A stretch of DNA of 64,000 nucleotides from Dermatemys mawii (Eukaryota > Chordata > Testudines > Dermatemydidae), in NCBI GenBank assembly GCA_007922305.1, contig ML677334.1:56470720-56534719 (forward strand), given 5' to 3'. Position 1 is the first letter of the stretch, and every line of letters begins with the position of its first letter. Below the pieces are notes generated by a model, which saw nothing but the letters and a program-made list of their open reading frames with translations, did not search any database and was not told the origin of the DNA. A program made the position numbers and the translations under genes. Below, piece by piece: positions 36,301 through 48,129 of this stretch.

Positions 36301-37498
36301 TTCTGTGGTCAAAGCCAACTCTGATGGGAGACTGGAGTGTTTCTAGCTGCATCCCTGACCCAGGCAATCTGACCTTTGTGTCGACTGGTTGGGTCTGCCC
36401 CTCATCCACATTATGCCCACAATCTCTCCAATCCCTCCTGGAAACACCATGGGGCAGCACAGTTCTGAACAGCCCCCAGTGCAGGGCTGCAATTATCTGC
36501 CTCAAATGGAGGCTGGATGCTTACCACCAGGACACAGAAGGTTTAGATTTGGGGCAGAGGGAATTCCCTTGATGCCATCACTCCACTTGTGTGAGCTGAG
36601 ATTTCTAAAAGGACAAAATCCGTCCCTGGTGCAGCACTGCTGCCTTCTTTGCCTGTAAAGCCCTGATGTGAAACAGCAACCTGGGGACTGAGAGAGCCTG
36701 CTAATGACCTGGGTTTTCACGCTTCCTTTTGCTCTAAGTATCCAAGGAGGCTCATGCTGTTTGACCCAGACTGAGGGAAGCCAGCAGCCCTAACTTCCAC
36801 CCCAGCTCAGGCAGCCCAGGACTGCTCCCCATCTCCCCCTGCCCCAAGATCCTGCTCCTACCACGCTCCTGGCTTCTTTCTCCAGGGCTTCCGCAGCCCC
36901 ACCCTCTCTCTCTTCCCCCCTCCCACCGGCTGAGGCAGCCCAGCGTGGGAGGGGCTCTGCTCTGGCTGCTTCTTGAAATCCTGGACCTTTGCAGATTGCA
37001 GCATTTCCCCCCGGACGCTATTTTAAGCTTAAAAATCTGGACATGTCCCTGAATATAGGGACATATGGTAACCCTGAGAGCTACCCCCGCAATCCCCATG
37101 CCTGGGCTGCATGTCCCAGCTTCTCTTACCATGCTGAGGGAGAGCTGATGGCTACATGTTCAGCTCAACACTCTGCCTTGCTGCTCCGTGTGGGGAAGAA
37201 GGAGTGGAGGGCTCTGACTGCTGCAGGCTCTAATGGCTGCAAGCAGCTCAGACCCACCTGTCCAGTCAGCCACTGCCTCACTCTGCATGACGGGGAGGGA
37301 AGGGATGGGGGAGATCCCGGACATGTGAGCTGGGAGTGTCCTAGCATAGGCCGGCTCTGTGTTCCAGCTGGCTGCCGGTTCCGAATGCGCTGCGTTTGCC
37401 GCTGCTGGCCCGTTGCAGGGACCTTGGCGTGCCAGTCAAAATCGGCTCCTGTGCCAGCTGTGGCACCGCGCCTGAGGTTGCCGACCCCTGATCTAGAC

Positions 37499-38990
37499 TA
37501 AATTGCAGTGGAGTTACATAGTACAGCTACATGCATGGTGGGAGCATAGACTGTTCACATCCAGTGAATGCCAAATTCAATGATAATAGTACATTTTTAA
37601 AAATACAAATTTTACCCAGTTTCCTGCAGAATTTTGTGCCATGCATTACCTGAAATAGACAATAGTTCTATTCCTCCAACCCAGTGGAATTCAGTCCTTC
37701 AGCATGAGACCAGACCCCTCTATGGAGCAACCCTGTGCCCCTGCATTGGTTTCTGGATAGTGCAGATTGATTGGAGTAACACTGAAACGGCTTTCCCACC
37801 TGGCAGTGAGCAACTGAACATAAAATTGAGTTCTCAGGCTTAGACAAACACAATGCAAAAGTTAATGGATTCAAGTTTTCACCAGTTTTCTGAGACTAGG
37901 GAGGGAGAAGGTGAGGCAAGAAGGGGGATGGTGTGCATCCCTGTAAGCCCACCCTCTTTCACCCATTCCCCAGCCACAGATCCCCATCAGTGAGAGGCCT
38001 CTCAGTTCCAGAGCCAGAGAGACAGTGCTGAACCGTCCCTTCTGTTGAAAGGGAGCGATAAATACACAGTGACCCCAGTTATTGGGCTAATGGATTCTCC
38101 AAAACTTAGTGTGATCCACACTATTCTATTCTATTAGTAGAGTTAGTAAGTGAAAAATGTGGTTTTGCTCAAAATGAGCCACACACCTCTCTGAAAAGGA
38201 TGTCATTTGCTTTTTGCACTGTTACATGCTCACACATTTTGAAATTCAGGATAATTTCTTGAAGACACAGTCACCACACTTGCACTTTTTACACTGTTTC
38301 ACAAAGAAAATGTGGCTTTTTAAACTCCAATTTATAATGCAACAATATAAGAGTTACGGTTTTGGACTGTGAGGATTAATCTCTCTCAGTATGAGTTAAT
38401 AACATGTAAGCTACATTAGCATAGTGTGATATTTCAGTTTAAATAAAACAACATCAGCTTTTTAGATCCACAACATGGGAAAATAAATGAGAGAGGGGAA
38501 AAAAAGGCCTATAGGTTTTGTAGTCATCTTGCTATCAGGGCAAGAATGTTCCCTTCTGGATGATCACTAATATTTTGTGCAGTTTGGTTTAAAAGTCCCA
38601 AGCAATGGGGATTCCATCTCTTCCCTTGGGAGAGCAGCCCACAGTATCATTGATCGTACTGTCAGAATATTTTTTTTTCTCATATTCAACCAAGTTTTTC
38701 CATTCTTGAATTTTATTTAATGTAGTCTACATATTATTATATTTTCTGGTACGAGGCCTGAAGGCTTATCCAAATATACTTAGCATTTTTAGATGAAATG
38801 ATTTTTGTCCATTTTTGTTATGAAAACCAAAATATTTCATGGAAAAATGGATTTGAACAACATTTTCAATTGAAAGGTTTCTGAAGTCCTCAGTGGACTC
38901 CGGTCGAATGTTAAGAGAAAGATTCAAAATATATTTATAACCTTACACTGCAGCAGTGCACAATAGTGAAATTAGCAATACAGGAGTCTG
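37499..38990. other. No gene recognised; possible AT-rich hAT trace
   Basis: This is mostly unassigned. At about 38770-38885, 'atgaaaaccaaaatatttca' and 'aacaacattttcaattgaaa' resemble the GAAATTTC-type repeat at 24629-25493, but no ends are seen. The 69- and 68-codon mirror frames at 37634-37874 are not convincing. Confidence 0.45.
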
Positions 38991-40015
38991 CTGTTTTGAA
39001 CGATTCTGTTCAACATATCCATAAATGATCTAGGAAAAGGGGTAAACAGTGATGTGGCAAGATTTGCAGATGATACAAGAAAGCTAAGTCCAAAGCAGAC
39101 TGTGAAGAGTTACAAGGGGATTTCACAAAACTGGGTGACTGGGCAACAAAATGACAGATGAAATTCAATGTTTATAAATGCAAAGTAGAGTAATGCACAT
39201 TGGAAAACATAATCCCAAGTATACATACAAAATGATGGGGTCTAAATTAGCTGTTACCACTCAAGAAAGAGATCTTGGAGTCATTGTGGATAGTTCTCTG
39301 AAAACATTCACTCAATGTACAGCAGCAGTCAAAAAAGGTGAACTGAATGTTGGGAATCATTAAGAAAGGAATAGATAAGAAGACAGAAAATTTCACATTG
39401 CCTCTATATACATCCATGGTATGCCCACATCTTTAACAGTGCAGATGTAGTCGTCCCATCTCAGAAAGGATATTGGAAGTGGAAAAGGTTTAGAAAAGGG
39501 CAATAAAAATAATTAGGAGTATGGAACAGGGAAATTAATAAGACTGAGATTTGTCAGCTTGGAAAAAAGACAACTGAGGGGGGATCTGTTAGACGTCTAT
39601 AGAATCATGACTGGTGTGGAGAAAGTAAATAAGGAAGTGTTATTTACTCCTGTTCATAACACAAAAACTAGAAGTCCCCAAATGTAGTTAATAGGCAGCA
39701 GATTTACAACAAACAAAAGGAGTATTTTTTCACACAATGCACAGTCAAACTGTGGAACTCCTTGCCAAAGGAGGCTAAAATGATACAGGGTTCAAAAGAG
39801 AACTGGATAGGTCCATCAATGGCTATTAGAATGGACATGGATGGTGTCCCTAGCCTCTGTTTGCCAGAGGCTGGGAATGGATGACAGGCAATGCATCACT
39901 TGATGATTATCTGTTCATTCCCTCTGTGGCATCTGGCATTGGCCACTATTGGAAGACAGGATACTAGGCTAGATAGACCTTTGGTCTAACCCAGTATGGC
40001 CATTCTTATGTTATT
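38991..40015 (+). mobile_element. CR1 LINE 3' part with RT C-terminus
   Basis: The element starts inside the reverse transcriptase at 'ttcaacatatccataaatga' (F-N-I-S-I-N-D) and 'agatttgcagatgatacaag', which encodes the F-A-D-D-T catalytic box near 39060. The frame at 39178-39363 (61 codons) includes 'ERDLGVIVDSSLKT', diagnostic for the CR1 ORF2 C-terminus. The 3' end is 'tggccattcttatgtta'. It is truncated at the 5' side, with frameshifts between the RT box and the C-terminal frame. This is the longest CR1 copy in the window. Confidence 0.93.
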
Positions 40016-40219
40016 ATGCACATTTTTTAATATATAAAGACTACTCATCATGATGGTTAGGAAAGTTTTTAGCAAAATGCTGCAAATTCTATTGTACTTG
40101 GAGAAATAAATCAATATATAATTATCTAGTCAATTAAAGTATTTCTTTGGAGAAACACTGTTGTTTAAAGCCTTTTATTCACTAGCACTTCTGTCAATAA
40201 ACTTTTACTAGTCAGAGGT
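40016..40219. other. No gene recognised
   Basis: This is AT-rich spacer between the CR1 and the next MITE. Confidence 0.5.
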
Positions 40220-40451
40220 GTGAAAAAAACACCACCCAACTGACAAACGCATCAGTGCAGAGAGCAGGAGGTTGGTGTGAGATGCTCTCCTTCCGACATA
40301 GCTACTGCTGCTCATCAGGGGTGGTTTAATTATGGTGGTGGGAGAGCTCTCTCCTGCCAGCATCGTGTGGCTACATTGGAGATCTTACAGCAGCACAGCT
40401 GCAGCAATATAGCTGTGCAGCTGTAGGGTCTGTAGTGTAGACATAGCTTTA
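40220..40451. mobile_element. Harbinger-type MITE, left end eroded
   Basis: The right terminus 'tgtagtgtagacatagctt' is followed by TTA (40449-40451), matching the Harbinger pattern. The inside has 'cttccgacatagctactgc', 'ctctcctgccagcatcgtgt' and a pair of GTGTGAAAAAAACACCACCC-type and 'aggggtggtttaattatggt' blocks arranged as inverted parts. No intact left duplication was found, so the left edge is a guess. Confidence 0.65.
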
Positions 40452-40529
40452 GCATTTATTCTTGCCCTCTTTGGCTAGCAGTATTAATGAGTATCTCTTT
40501 CCAAATAGATGGGCCATCAAGCAAATACC

Positions 40530-41415
40530 CCAAGAGACTTTGGGTTTGAAGGTGAGAAATGAAGGACAATCAGATACAGGCCTGGGTGAGTGGTTCAGTG
40601 TTGTGACTGGAGTTAGAGAAGGGTGTATGTTATCACTAATCCTCTTTGCATTAGCAATAGATTGAATGATGAAGCAGGCAGCAAAAGGGCCTTGTGGACA
40701 GTGTAAATTGGGTTAGTGGTGCCTAGTTATAGGATCTTGACATTGCTTCACTAAGTATGATGTGAAATGGAATGATTGGCCTTTCATAAGAGACAGAACA
40801 AGAAGCAGTAAAAGTTAGATTAAAAGTAAATGCAGAGAAAACCAAGATTATGAAGGTAGGAAACTAAATAACAGGTGCAAAGGTGTACATGGATGGTAAA
40901 GAAATTGAACAGGTAGAAGTGATCTGCTATCTGGGGAGTGAGATGAGATTTGAAGGTGGCTGCAATAAAAATATTCATACAGGGGTAGGAAAAGCAAACA
41001 ACATTTTGAAAGGATGAAAAACATCTGGTCAAACAGAAGTTTCCCCATCAAACTAAAGGTCAGATGATACCATGTGATTATACTGACATTGTTATTGTAT
41101 GAAGCAGAGACTTGGCTGTTGACAGTGGCTAACAAAAAGAGATTGGAGGCATCCCATCACATATGGCTGAGTAAGATACTACATATTTAAAGGGAAAGAC
41201 AAAATAACAAAAGCTGACAGAGCAGGACATGTTAGAAACTATCACCAAAGAAAGAAGTCTCAGGTGACTGGAACATATGCACTATATAGAAGGTGGGAGA
41301 CATACTGAGCAAACATGAATCAGGTAAGAGAAAGCGAGGAAGGCTATGTAAAAACTGGTAGAAGACAGTGACAGAGAATATCGAATGTAGTCACATCACC
41401 TGAAAATAAGTACCA
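40530..41415 (+). pseudogene. Non-CR1 LINE reverse transcriptase relic (RTE-like)
   Basis: Plus-strand translation shows 'EWFSVVTGVREGCMLS' (RT motif with TGVRQGCVLSP-type core) at about 40585-40640, then an in-frame stop where a Trp is expected after A-I-D. Later fragments include 'NAEKTKIMKVGN', 'VICYLGSEMRFEGG' and a terminal Lys/Arg-rich 'GKRKRGR' motif near 41325. The order matches the palm, thumb and C-terminal zinc-poor tail of RTE-type LINEs, not CR1. There are many frameshifts and stops. The 5' part, including motif A, is missing here, but a similar piece lies at 43495-43650. Confidence 0.75.
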
Positions 41416-43494
41416 GAACTAGCTAGCAACTGTTAATCAGCGGAGGAGAGCCTGACGTATCAGCACCACAGGAGGAACTAAGGTTTAAGGTAAGGATCAT
41501 GGTAAGTACTGTGAAAAGTAGTAACAGCAAACATTATTATGGATTTTCATAGTACATTTTGCAAACTTCAGAACTCTACAGAATTACAAACTATGTATGT
41601 ATAAAGAAACATTTTTCACTTTATCCACCACCAAAAACGGTGTTACTTCTCTCCTGGGCTTTGGAAATCATAACTGTGCCATCCAGAAGACAGAACAGTT
41701 GTGAGGTCAGGAACTGGAGAAGATTTGAAATCCAGTTAAAATAACAGAGAAAATTAAGTTAACCAGAATATAATGCTATAATGGTGGTTGGACCCCCAGG
41801 TCTATGAGCTCGCTAATTGTAATATGATATTCAATCAAAAAGATAATCTTGATGATTTCCCAGCTGAAATAGCTCAGTATGGTATATGAAAGACCATGAG
41901 TAGCCTCTCTGATATGAATTTTACCCTTTGTATAAATATTCATTATTTTAATGCAAAGACACTGAATTGCAGAAGGGCCTCAACTCAGGCCTGAGAATGT
42001 AAGTGCTGTATAATGTGCCTGTAAAATTTCAGCCACAATTATTTGCAAGTCTAAAATCAGAGACAAAGTTCACAACTTTTTAAAAATCAGGGCCACGGTG
42101 TTCTTTAGGTATGTGTCTTATCAGATATATCTTTATAGCCTTTTGAAATATTCTCAAGTATTGTTTGATGTTGTTTACAGTTTTATTCCTAGAAAGGAAT
42201 GAGTTAATTGACAACTATGCACAAATTTTCAGAGTCCGTTGAACAACTGGCCAATTAATTCATTCACAAACTGTTACTACAAACAAGTGGACATGTTAAG
42301 AACTGCTGATGGACATTAAACTGAAGGGAAGGCTGAGAAAAACCCAGAGTGATCTGAAATTAAAAGTAAAAGGAAATTATCATCTGGGTCAGTGCTAGGG
42401 TCAGGGATGTGGCATCGGTACTCTGTCTATTAATACATAAAGAGGAAAAGGATGATGATTGGACTGTGTTGAAGTGGGCTGTGGGTCAAAACAATGCACA
42501 GTGATTCTTCTGCCATACATGTTTAATACATTTGTACTTTGCAAACTGATTTTCCACTCAGCAGGATTCTTCATCACAATAGCCTGGTTTGTGTGTGTAG
42601 TTTTAACAGACTTTTAGAATATGTCATATTATCTCTTTCTGTATTGCTGCCAAGAATAAATATCCTTTTATTTAAGATGACCTGAACTGAATCTAGGACC
42701 TGTTAAAATGGATAGCCACTGATAAAGGCTTCAGACAAAAGAAACAATTCTGATTGTAAGAACGGTGGGTCCAGGAATATGTCCACAACATATCAGGCCT
42801 AGAAAACCCATGGAAGAGGTTGCCATCTCCCTCCCCAAACAGTACCAAAGAAGAGTATGAAGAGAAAAAAAATGACCTTAATGTTCTTAGCCACAATAAC
42901 ACCAAAAACTCTTCCTCACTCATCCTACTTCCCAATTTAAGGCCTGTGTTCTCCTCACTATGTGATGGTGTGACAAGAAAAGATTAACCCTGACTTGTCT
43001 ATAGTTAACAGGTGCAAATGAAATAAATTTGAAAATGTGTGAGATTCTCTAAATAGGAAACAATTATCCCAGCACAGAAAAATGTTAATAGCCACCAGAA
43101 ACCTTGTGACTTGATAAATAGAACAGCAGACCAGATAACAAGAACAAGAAAAGAGTTTCCATTTTAGGAAAAAAAATCTTATCAACCACCCACTATGTGC
43201 TATAATTTAAAAGCTTTTGAGAAGAGAATATTTCTTTACTGCTAACAGGTTTAATATGTTGCAGCATATAGACTCAAATCCCTTGATTAGCTGTGGCAGA
43301 TGAATCAGCAGAGAAACAGTGTACAACGCAGTTCATCCCTTACATTGACATATGTTGTTCCGGGATCCCCAAAGTTATCCTGAAGAGGCAAAATAAAAAT
43401 GGTTATAACTAAGGAACTGGGGGACTGGAAAAAAGAAAAGGGAAGCTTAATATCATGAGTTTAACCCTGGGAATATCATAGGAAAGGGATGTAA
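41416..43494. other. No gene recognised
   Basis: This is AT-rich unassigned sequence. Minus frames at 42693-42935 and 42958-43185 (80 and 75 codons) are rich in Phe, Ser and Leu and show no domain. Confidence 0.5.
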
Positions 43495-43650
43495 AAATGA
43501 AAAACATAGTCTTCTTCATCTTTATTGATTTTGTTCAGGCTTTTGATTCAGTACGTCAAATTTAGCCATTTCAGTGGCAGGGGATTTCTTAAGACATCTA
43601 TGTAATGCATTCTGCTGATGCACTTCAGTTAGAAAGTGACAGTTACAGCT
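43495..43650 (+). pseudogene. Fragment of LINE reverse transcriptase motif A
   Basis: The translation of about 43501-43560 reads 'FIFIDFVQAFDSV', the catalytic motif A (Asp followed by FxKAFDSV) of a non-LTR reverse transcriptase. A stop follows soon after. It is the part missing from the 40530-41415 relic but lies about 2 kb to its right in the same orientation, so either it is a separate insertion or the original copy has been rearranged. Confidence 0.6.
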
Positions 43651-44077
43651 GGGGATGAGCTCATGCCTTAATATTACATATGTATAACATTTCTCCCCCA
43701 TTTTTGAAAGGGAGATAATTTAAGCCCTAACACAAAACAGGATTGTGTAAGTACCCACAGTGCAGATGCCTGCGGCCATACCATCTTGGGATGTGATCCT
43801 ATTAGATATTATCATCAAAGCTGGGTTAGTTAGGCTGATTCAGTATTTGAACAGAACAGCCCTCACAGATGTCTAGATTCTTCAGGAAGAAATGTTGGTC
43901 CAACTCTCCCATTTGAATGAATACTAAAGATATAGACTGATGTGTTACCTATAAGGAAGATGTAAAACAGAGGTCCTGTCTCCTGGCAAACATTAAAGAC
44001 CTCATGACCAATATAGGAACATTCACTTTAGTATCTTATACGTATTCTAAATTGGGTAATTGCCTTCTGGATAGTCT
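43651..44077. other. No gene recognised
   Basis: This is unassigned sequence. Confidence 0.5.
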
Positions 44078-44290
44078 TTTTGGTTAGAGCACTAACCTAG
44101 CACTTGGGAGATCTGGGTTAGAGTCCCTACTCTTTTGCAGTCTTCCTGTGTAATCTAGACCAAGTCATGTAATCTTGCTTTGCTTCAGCTTCCCATCTGT
44201 AAATGGGATGACAATACTTCCCTACCTTACTGGACTGTTATGAGGAGAAATGCATTCAAGACAGTGAGGTGCTCTGATGCTTGAACATAT
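44078..44290 (+). mobile_element. MIR SINE, nearly complete
   Basis: The head 'ttttggttagagcactaacc' is followed by a B-box-like 'gggttagagtcccta', the core 'cttcctgtgtaatctagacc', 'agcttcccatctgtaaatgg', 'gatgacaatacttccctacc' and 'ttactggactgttatgagga', and the tail 'aagacagtgaggtgctctga'. All parts are in MIR order, with moderate divergence. It is a tRNA-derived SINE once mobilised by L2. Confidence 0.85.
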
Positions 44291-47200
44291 TATCTTTCAA
44301 TTCTTGCCCCAAACAATTGTGTAGGATTGCTGTGTACTTTGAAACATCTGCCTTGTTTTCCTTATTATAATAAAGCTTTTTGTTCAGTTTTTAGAAGCAA
44401 GCAGAACCGTAATTCTTTACCATTGTCACAGAAAAGGGTGTTTCTGAAAATCAGAGGTACTGAAATGATTCCCACACAAATATTTAATGAACGTGCTGGC
44501 TCATTACTGGGCAACGTGTTGAACCTCCAGCCAGAAGAGGGTTCCACAACCCTCAACAACCAAGGGAATAACCAAAGAGAGCAGACCACAGGAAACTTCT
44601 GGAAGTGGAGAGACAGCCAAAGCTGGACATCAGCCTAAGAACTGGAATTGCAAGGTTGGGAATTGGACCAAGATTCATTCTGTTGTTGGCAGGAGAATAG
44701 CAGTAGCTGCATGTGGGAGACCTGAGGACAGATGTTTGCAGGCAGCAAGATGATATGGAGAGATAACACCAAGACTCTGTTATTTTTAGACTACCCATAG
44801 GCTTGAATTAGGAACTATTAGTTTATCTTTTGTTTGTAACTGGAGGTTGACTTGTGGGGAACTCTTGTAAGCTCCTCCCAGAAGATAAGCTCCATCTACA
44901 AGAGTCGCTAAAACGAGACACCACTCACAATGGCTTGTGCAGATATTCAACATATAATTGTGTGAACCACTTGATCCCCTAGACTTTGTGGCTCATCTTT
45001 TGTGAGGCTTCAGTATGCCCACAGTCTCTTTTAGATCACGTGGGCTTGGCCCCTTCTTGATTGGGAGGGAGGGAGGAGGGAAATATGCAGGACATCTCAC
45101 AAACACCATCCACCTGTGGTCCACAGTTACACATGCAGATTTGGGAACCTCCCTCTCTTTTCTTCACAGTGTTGCCTTTTCTTGTGATTTTCTCATGAGG
45201 TTTGTAATATGTGGTGTTTTTTGTTAAATCCCCAGTTACAGGAATCAAGAGATGCAAGATAATTTCAGCTTTTGTATTAAAAATGTAAGTTTCTAAAGAT
45301 TGTAGCCCTCATGGTTATAGAGCAAAGCTTGAAAATATGAAGGGAAGTGAACCTTAAAGCCTCAAAATACACAAGGCAAAGGTAAAGAACCACATTTGTC
45401 TGTGATGTTTTTAATTTTAAACAATATTATGATAGGGAGGAGGGCTGACTCATGATTTTTGGAGGCTTTAAGTTGGCAATACTGATGCTGATTTTTAAAT
45501 TATCATCAATGGGTATCTGAGTTAGTACCTTATTGAGATGAATGGGACAATTCACACCTCTTACAGCTACTGTTCCAGGCTCTCTGCATGCTCAAATAGA
45601 CATCTTTAAATCAATTGAATGTAATTCCTATTTTCAAGATTTTTCTTTGCATCCATACCAACTAGAGGTACTCTCTCTTTTTTTAATGCAAGCTGAGATT
45701 CTAGATAACAAGAGTTATTTCGCATATGTTGCTTGTATTTTATATGGACATGTAGAAATAGTTTCTGAGTCCTTTAAAGCCATTGTGCTTAGGATATTTG
45801 CATTTTTAATTTCAATATGAAGGAGAAAGGAGAAAGGAGTAACTTGAAGTATGTAAGCATTTTGGTGAATCCACAGAGGGTTTATATCTGAAGAGCCTAG
45901 TGCTTGTTACACAGAGTTTTCTCAAACTCAAGGTACACCCCACCTGGGACCAGACATCAGATAGGATGGGTACCTGGCAGCAGGGTCAATTACAATAATA
46001 TACATATTTAAAATCCCTTTGGGATCCTTTGAAATGACACATAGTATATAAATGCAAAATATAATGATTACATATTACATCGGGAGCACTTTGAGGCATT
46101 CTGTTGAATGCCCAGTATTTTCCACTATCCAGGAAAAATAGCTTGCCAGTGTGCCCATGAGACTGTTACTGCCTATGAAGTGGGGTAAATTAGGCAGATC
46201 CTCTGCTACAACCATTCTATGCTGAAGAGTTTATTTCACACCAAAAATGTATAAAAAGTCATAGGAAAAACTAAACCTCAAAACTCATCAAAAGATTTAT
46301 ATCATACCTTACACTTGGGGTGGGGAACAATCTCTAGACAAACACTACTACCACCAGGAAGTCTCTCTCACCCCCACATTCCTTTTACCCTTGTTTCAAA
46401 CCTCTCAAAGGAAGGCTTTTATAAATGTAAGTTCAAACAGCCCACAAGTGAACTAAGCCATCCAATTACTCCACTCCAAATAGGCCCAACAAGATCTCTT
46501 ATAAAACTAAACTGAGTGGTTCTCTTGGTGTCTTTGCTTCATTAGTAGTTACTGAACCAGGCTGAATTTATGGAAGGGCTATTTTGGGGTTCTTTTTTAG
46601 AATATGCTGGGGTTTTATACTTTGAGTTCCTGATTTTCTCTATCACTGTCTGTCAGTTCTCTTGATTTGACTGTTCATGTTTAGAATTTTAAAGAGAAGA
46701 GATATGGTGGTGATAGTAGTTAGAGAGACAAATTGCAGTGACTGTGTAAAATACTATTTAATCTGGAATCTTGTGTGTGATCTATTGGTTAAACACATTA
46801 GAAACCACTTAACAACTTAAATAGGGCTAAATACTATGCTGAGGAGTAGGCAGTGCATCTTAGGAGGATGTGGTTCAGTGCAGACAATTTACCCATCTGC
46901 TCCCAGGTCTCTGGCCAGCTATGTACAAGATTAGACCCCAGCATAATTTAGGGTGGCTTTGAAGTTGCTCTAAGTTACACCTATCCCCGATGGGCTCTAG
47001 GTTGTATAAAGCAGAAAGAGAATGCTGTAGTATAGAACCCCCAGGACAACCCTCTCTCTACGTGGACATTCACTCTACACTAGCAGTCGAAAGCATATGT
47101 GTGTGTATGAGTGGGGGCACTATGTCCCTATGCTAGGTCTAGTTATACATGTGGTACAGCACAAAGGCATCACACTGCAGCACAGAATCTGTGCCATGGC

Positions 47201-48020
47201 TCTTGTTGCCTTTCTGACTGTCCAGTAAAACATGTTGCCATTGATACACTGCGTTTACATCACCATAGTCTTAGTGGTCAATCAAACAAAACACAGATCA
47301 AAATTCTCCTGCCATAGTGATGCAGCAAATCTTAGGCTCAATTCTAAGCAATACTAAGCCCTATTGATGCAACTTTGCCAACCTGAAGGAGGGGGAGGGG
47401 AATAGAGCCCTGAGAATACTCCTTGCGTAGTGGGCCGCCCCTGCCAGCATTGGGCTGCTGGAGTAGGCCCATGCCAGGAGTAGGCCTATCCTGTGGAGGC
47501 TGTTAGGCCAGAAAAGTGGCTGGAGGCTAGAACCAAAAGCAGGGTGGGGCACAGCTGAATCATACTGTTCTCTGTCTATTCTCTGCCTCCCAGGGCTCTC
47601 AGGGAACCACAGGAATCAGAATGTAAATTCGAGCTATCCTGAGGCTTCAGTAATTGATGCTGGTGGCTTGGAAGGACACTGATAATCTCAGAATACAGGG
47701 AGTAGAAAGAGGGCTCCATGTCACCTAACTCATGTGTAAGAATAAAGGGTATGACAGGGCTCTTGTCTGACATATGCACAGAAATTCCTTTATCCATGTG
47801 ACTTGTTTGTATGTAGGGAGAACAGAATTTCAGAATCAAGTTCTAAAGAATTTTGCCCATGGGCAGGAAAATATAGGTATTTAAATTTAGTGTGAAGAAT
47901 GTTTACATGCTTTACTGACCAAACATTTTGAAAGTACTAAAATGTCCTTTTAATTTCTGTGGTTTAATGAAGAATTTTTATAGGAAAGCCTGAACGGAAA
48001 TGCAATAAAGAACAAGGTAC
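44291..48020. other. Long stretch without recognised genes
   Basis: I could not place a repeat family or exon here. The largest frame (44327-44638, 103 codons, plus) overlaps a minus frame and shows no known domain. A G-rich block (45060-45080) and a GC-richer block around 47370-47540 are present. An exon without long flanking frame could be missed by eye. Confidence 0.45.
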
Positions 48021-48129
48021 TGCTATACATGCTGTTTCAGATCTGACTAGCTGGGGAGATTAATGTACGCCCCTGCGGCTCATGTATTAGTTTCCCCAGC
48101 TAGCCAGAAATGAAACGTCATGTGCAGCA
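48021..48129. repeat. Long imperfect hairpin (46-48 bp arms, 15-nt loop)
   Basis: The left arm 48021-48068 and right arm 48084-48129 are inverted copies. About 35 of 44 aligned positions match by eye, including a perfect 10-bp block CTAGCTGGGG. Several mismatches would be G-U pairs in RNA. The loop is 48069-48083. It may be a MITE relic or a hairpin RNA. No duplication flanks it and it matches no family I know. Confidence 0.8.

Larger units (their letters stand above)
35423..37084. mobile_element. Nested GC-rich element with perfect 9-bp target duplication
   Basis: The element is 35432-37075, flanked by GAGAGCTAC at 35423-35431 and again at 37076-37084. Its ends are inverted: TGGGTTACCATATTTCAAC on the left and AGGGTTACCATATGTCCC for the right end. 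A 9-bp duplication points to the Mutator-like superfamily, but no MULE transposase is visible. The content is a degenerate C-rich tandem tract (35461-35880), a small palindrome (about 35945-36060), a MIR-like segment (36196-36300), about 600 bp of GC-rich sequence of unknown origin, and a pyrimidine-rich right part. The overlapping 60-170 codon frames on both strands follow from the base composition. Confidence 0.85.
34838..37498. mobile_element. hAT element, split by a nested insertion
   Basis: The element is 34846-37490. The left end 'catggctcagcaacctt' and the right end in reverse complement CAGGGGTCGGCAACCTCAG are hAT termini. The flanks GTCTAGAC (34838-34845) and ATCTAGAC (37491-37498) match at 7 of 8, so both edges are firm. 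Its own sequence is only 34846-35431 and 37076-37490, about 1 kb; the rest belongs to the nested element. The left part is AT-rich then has a (TG)n run near 35076. No transposase is seen, so it is non-autonomous. Confidence 0.92.

Noticed and set aside
34846..37490. A CpG-island promoter
   Set aside because: The GC-rich island is explained by nested transposons with defined ends. No first exon or conserved promoter element was seen.
37076..37501. A 170-codon plus frame at 36989-37501 as a gene
   Set aside because: It crosses the junction between the nested element and the outer hAT and ends at the hAT terminus. The Cys/Pro-rich translation comes from GC-rich transposon DNA.
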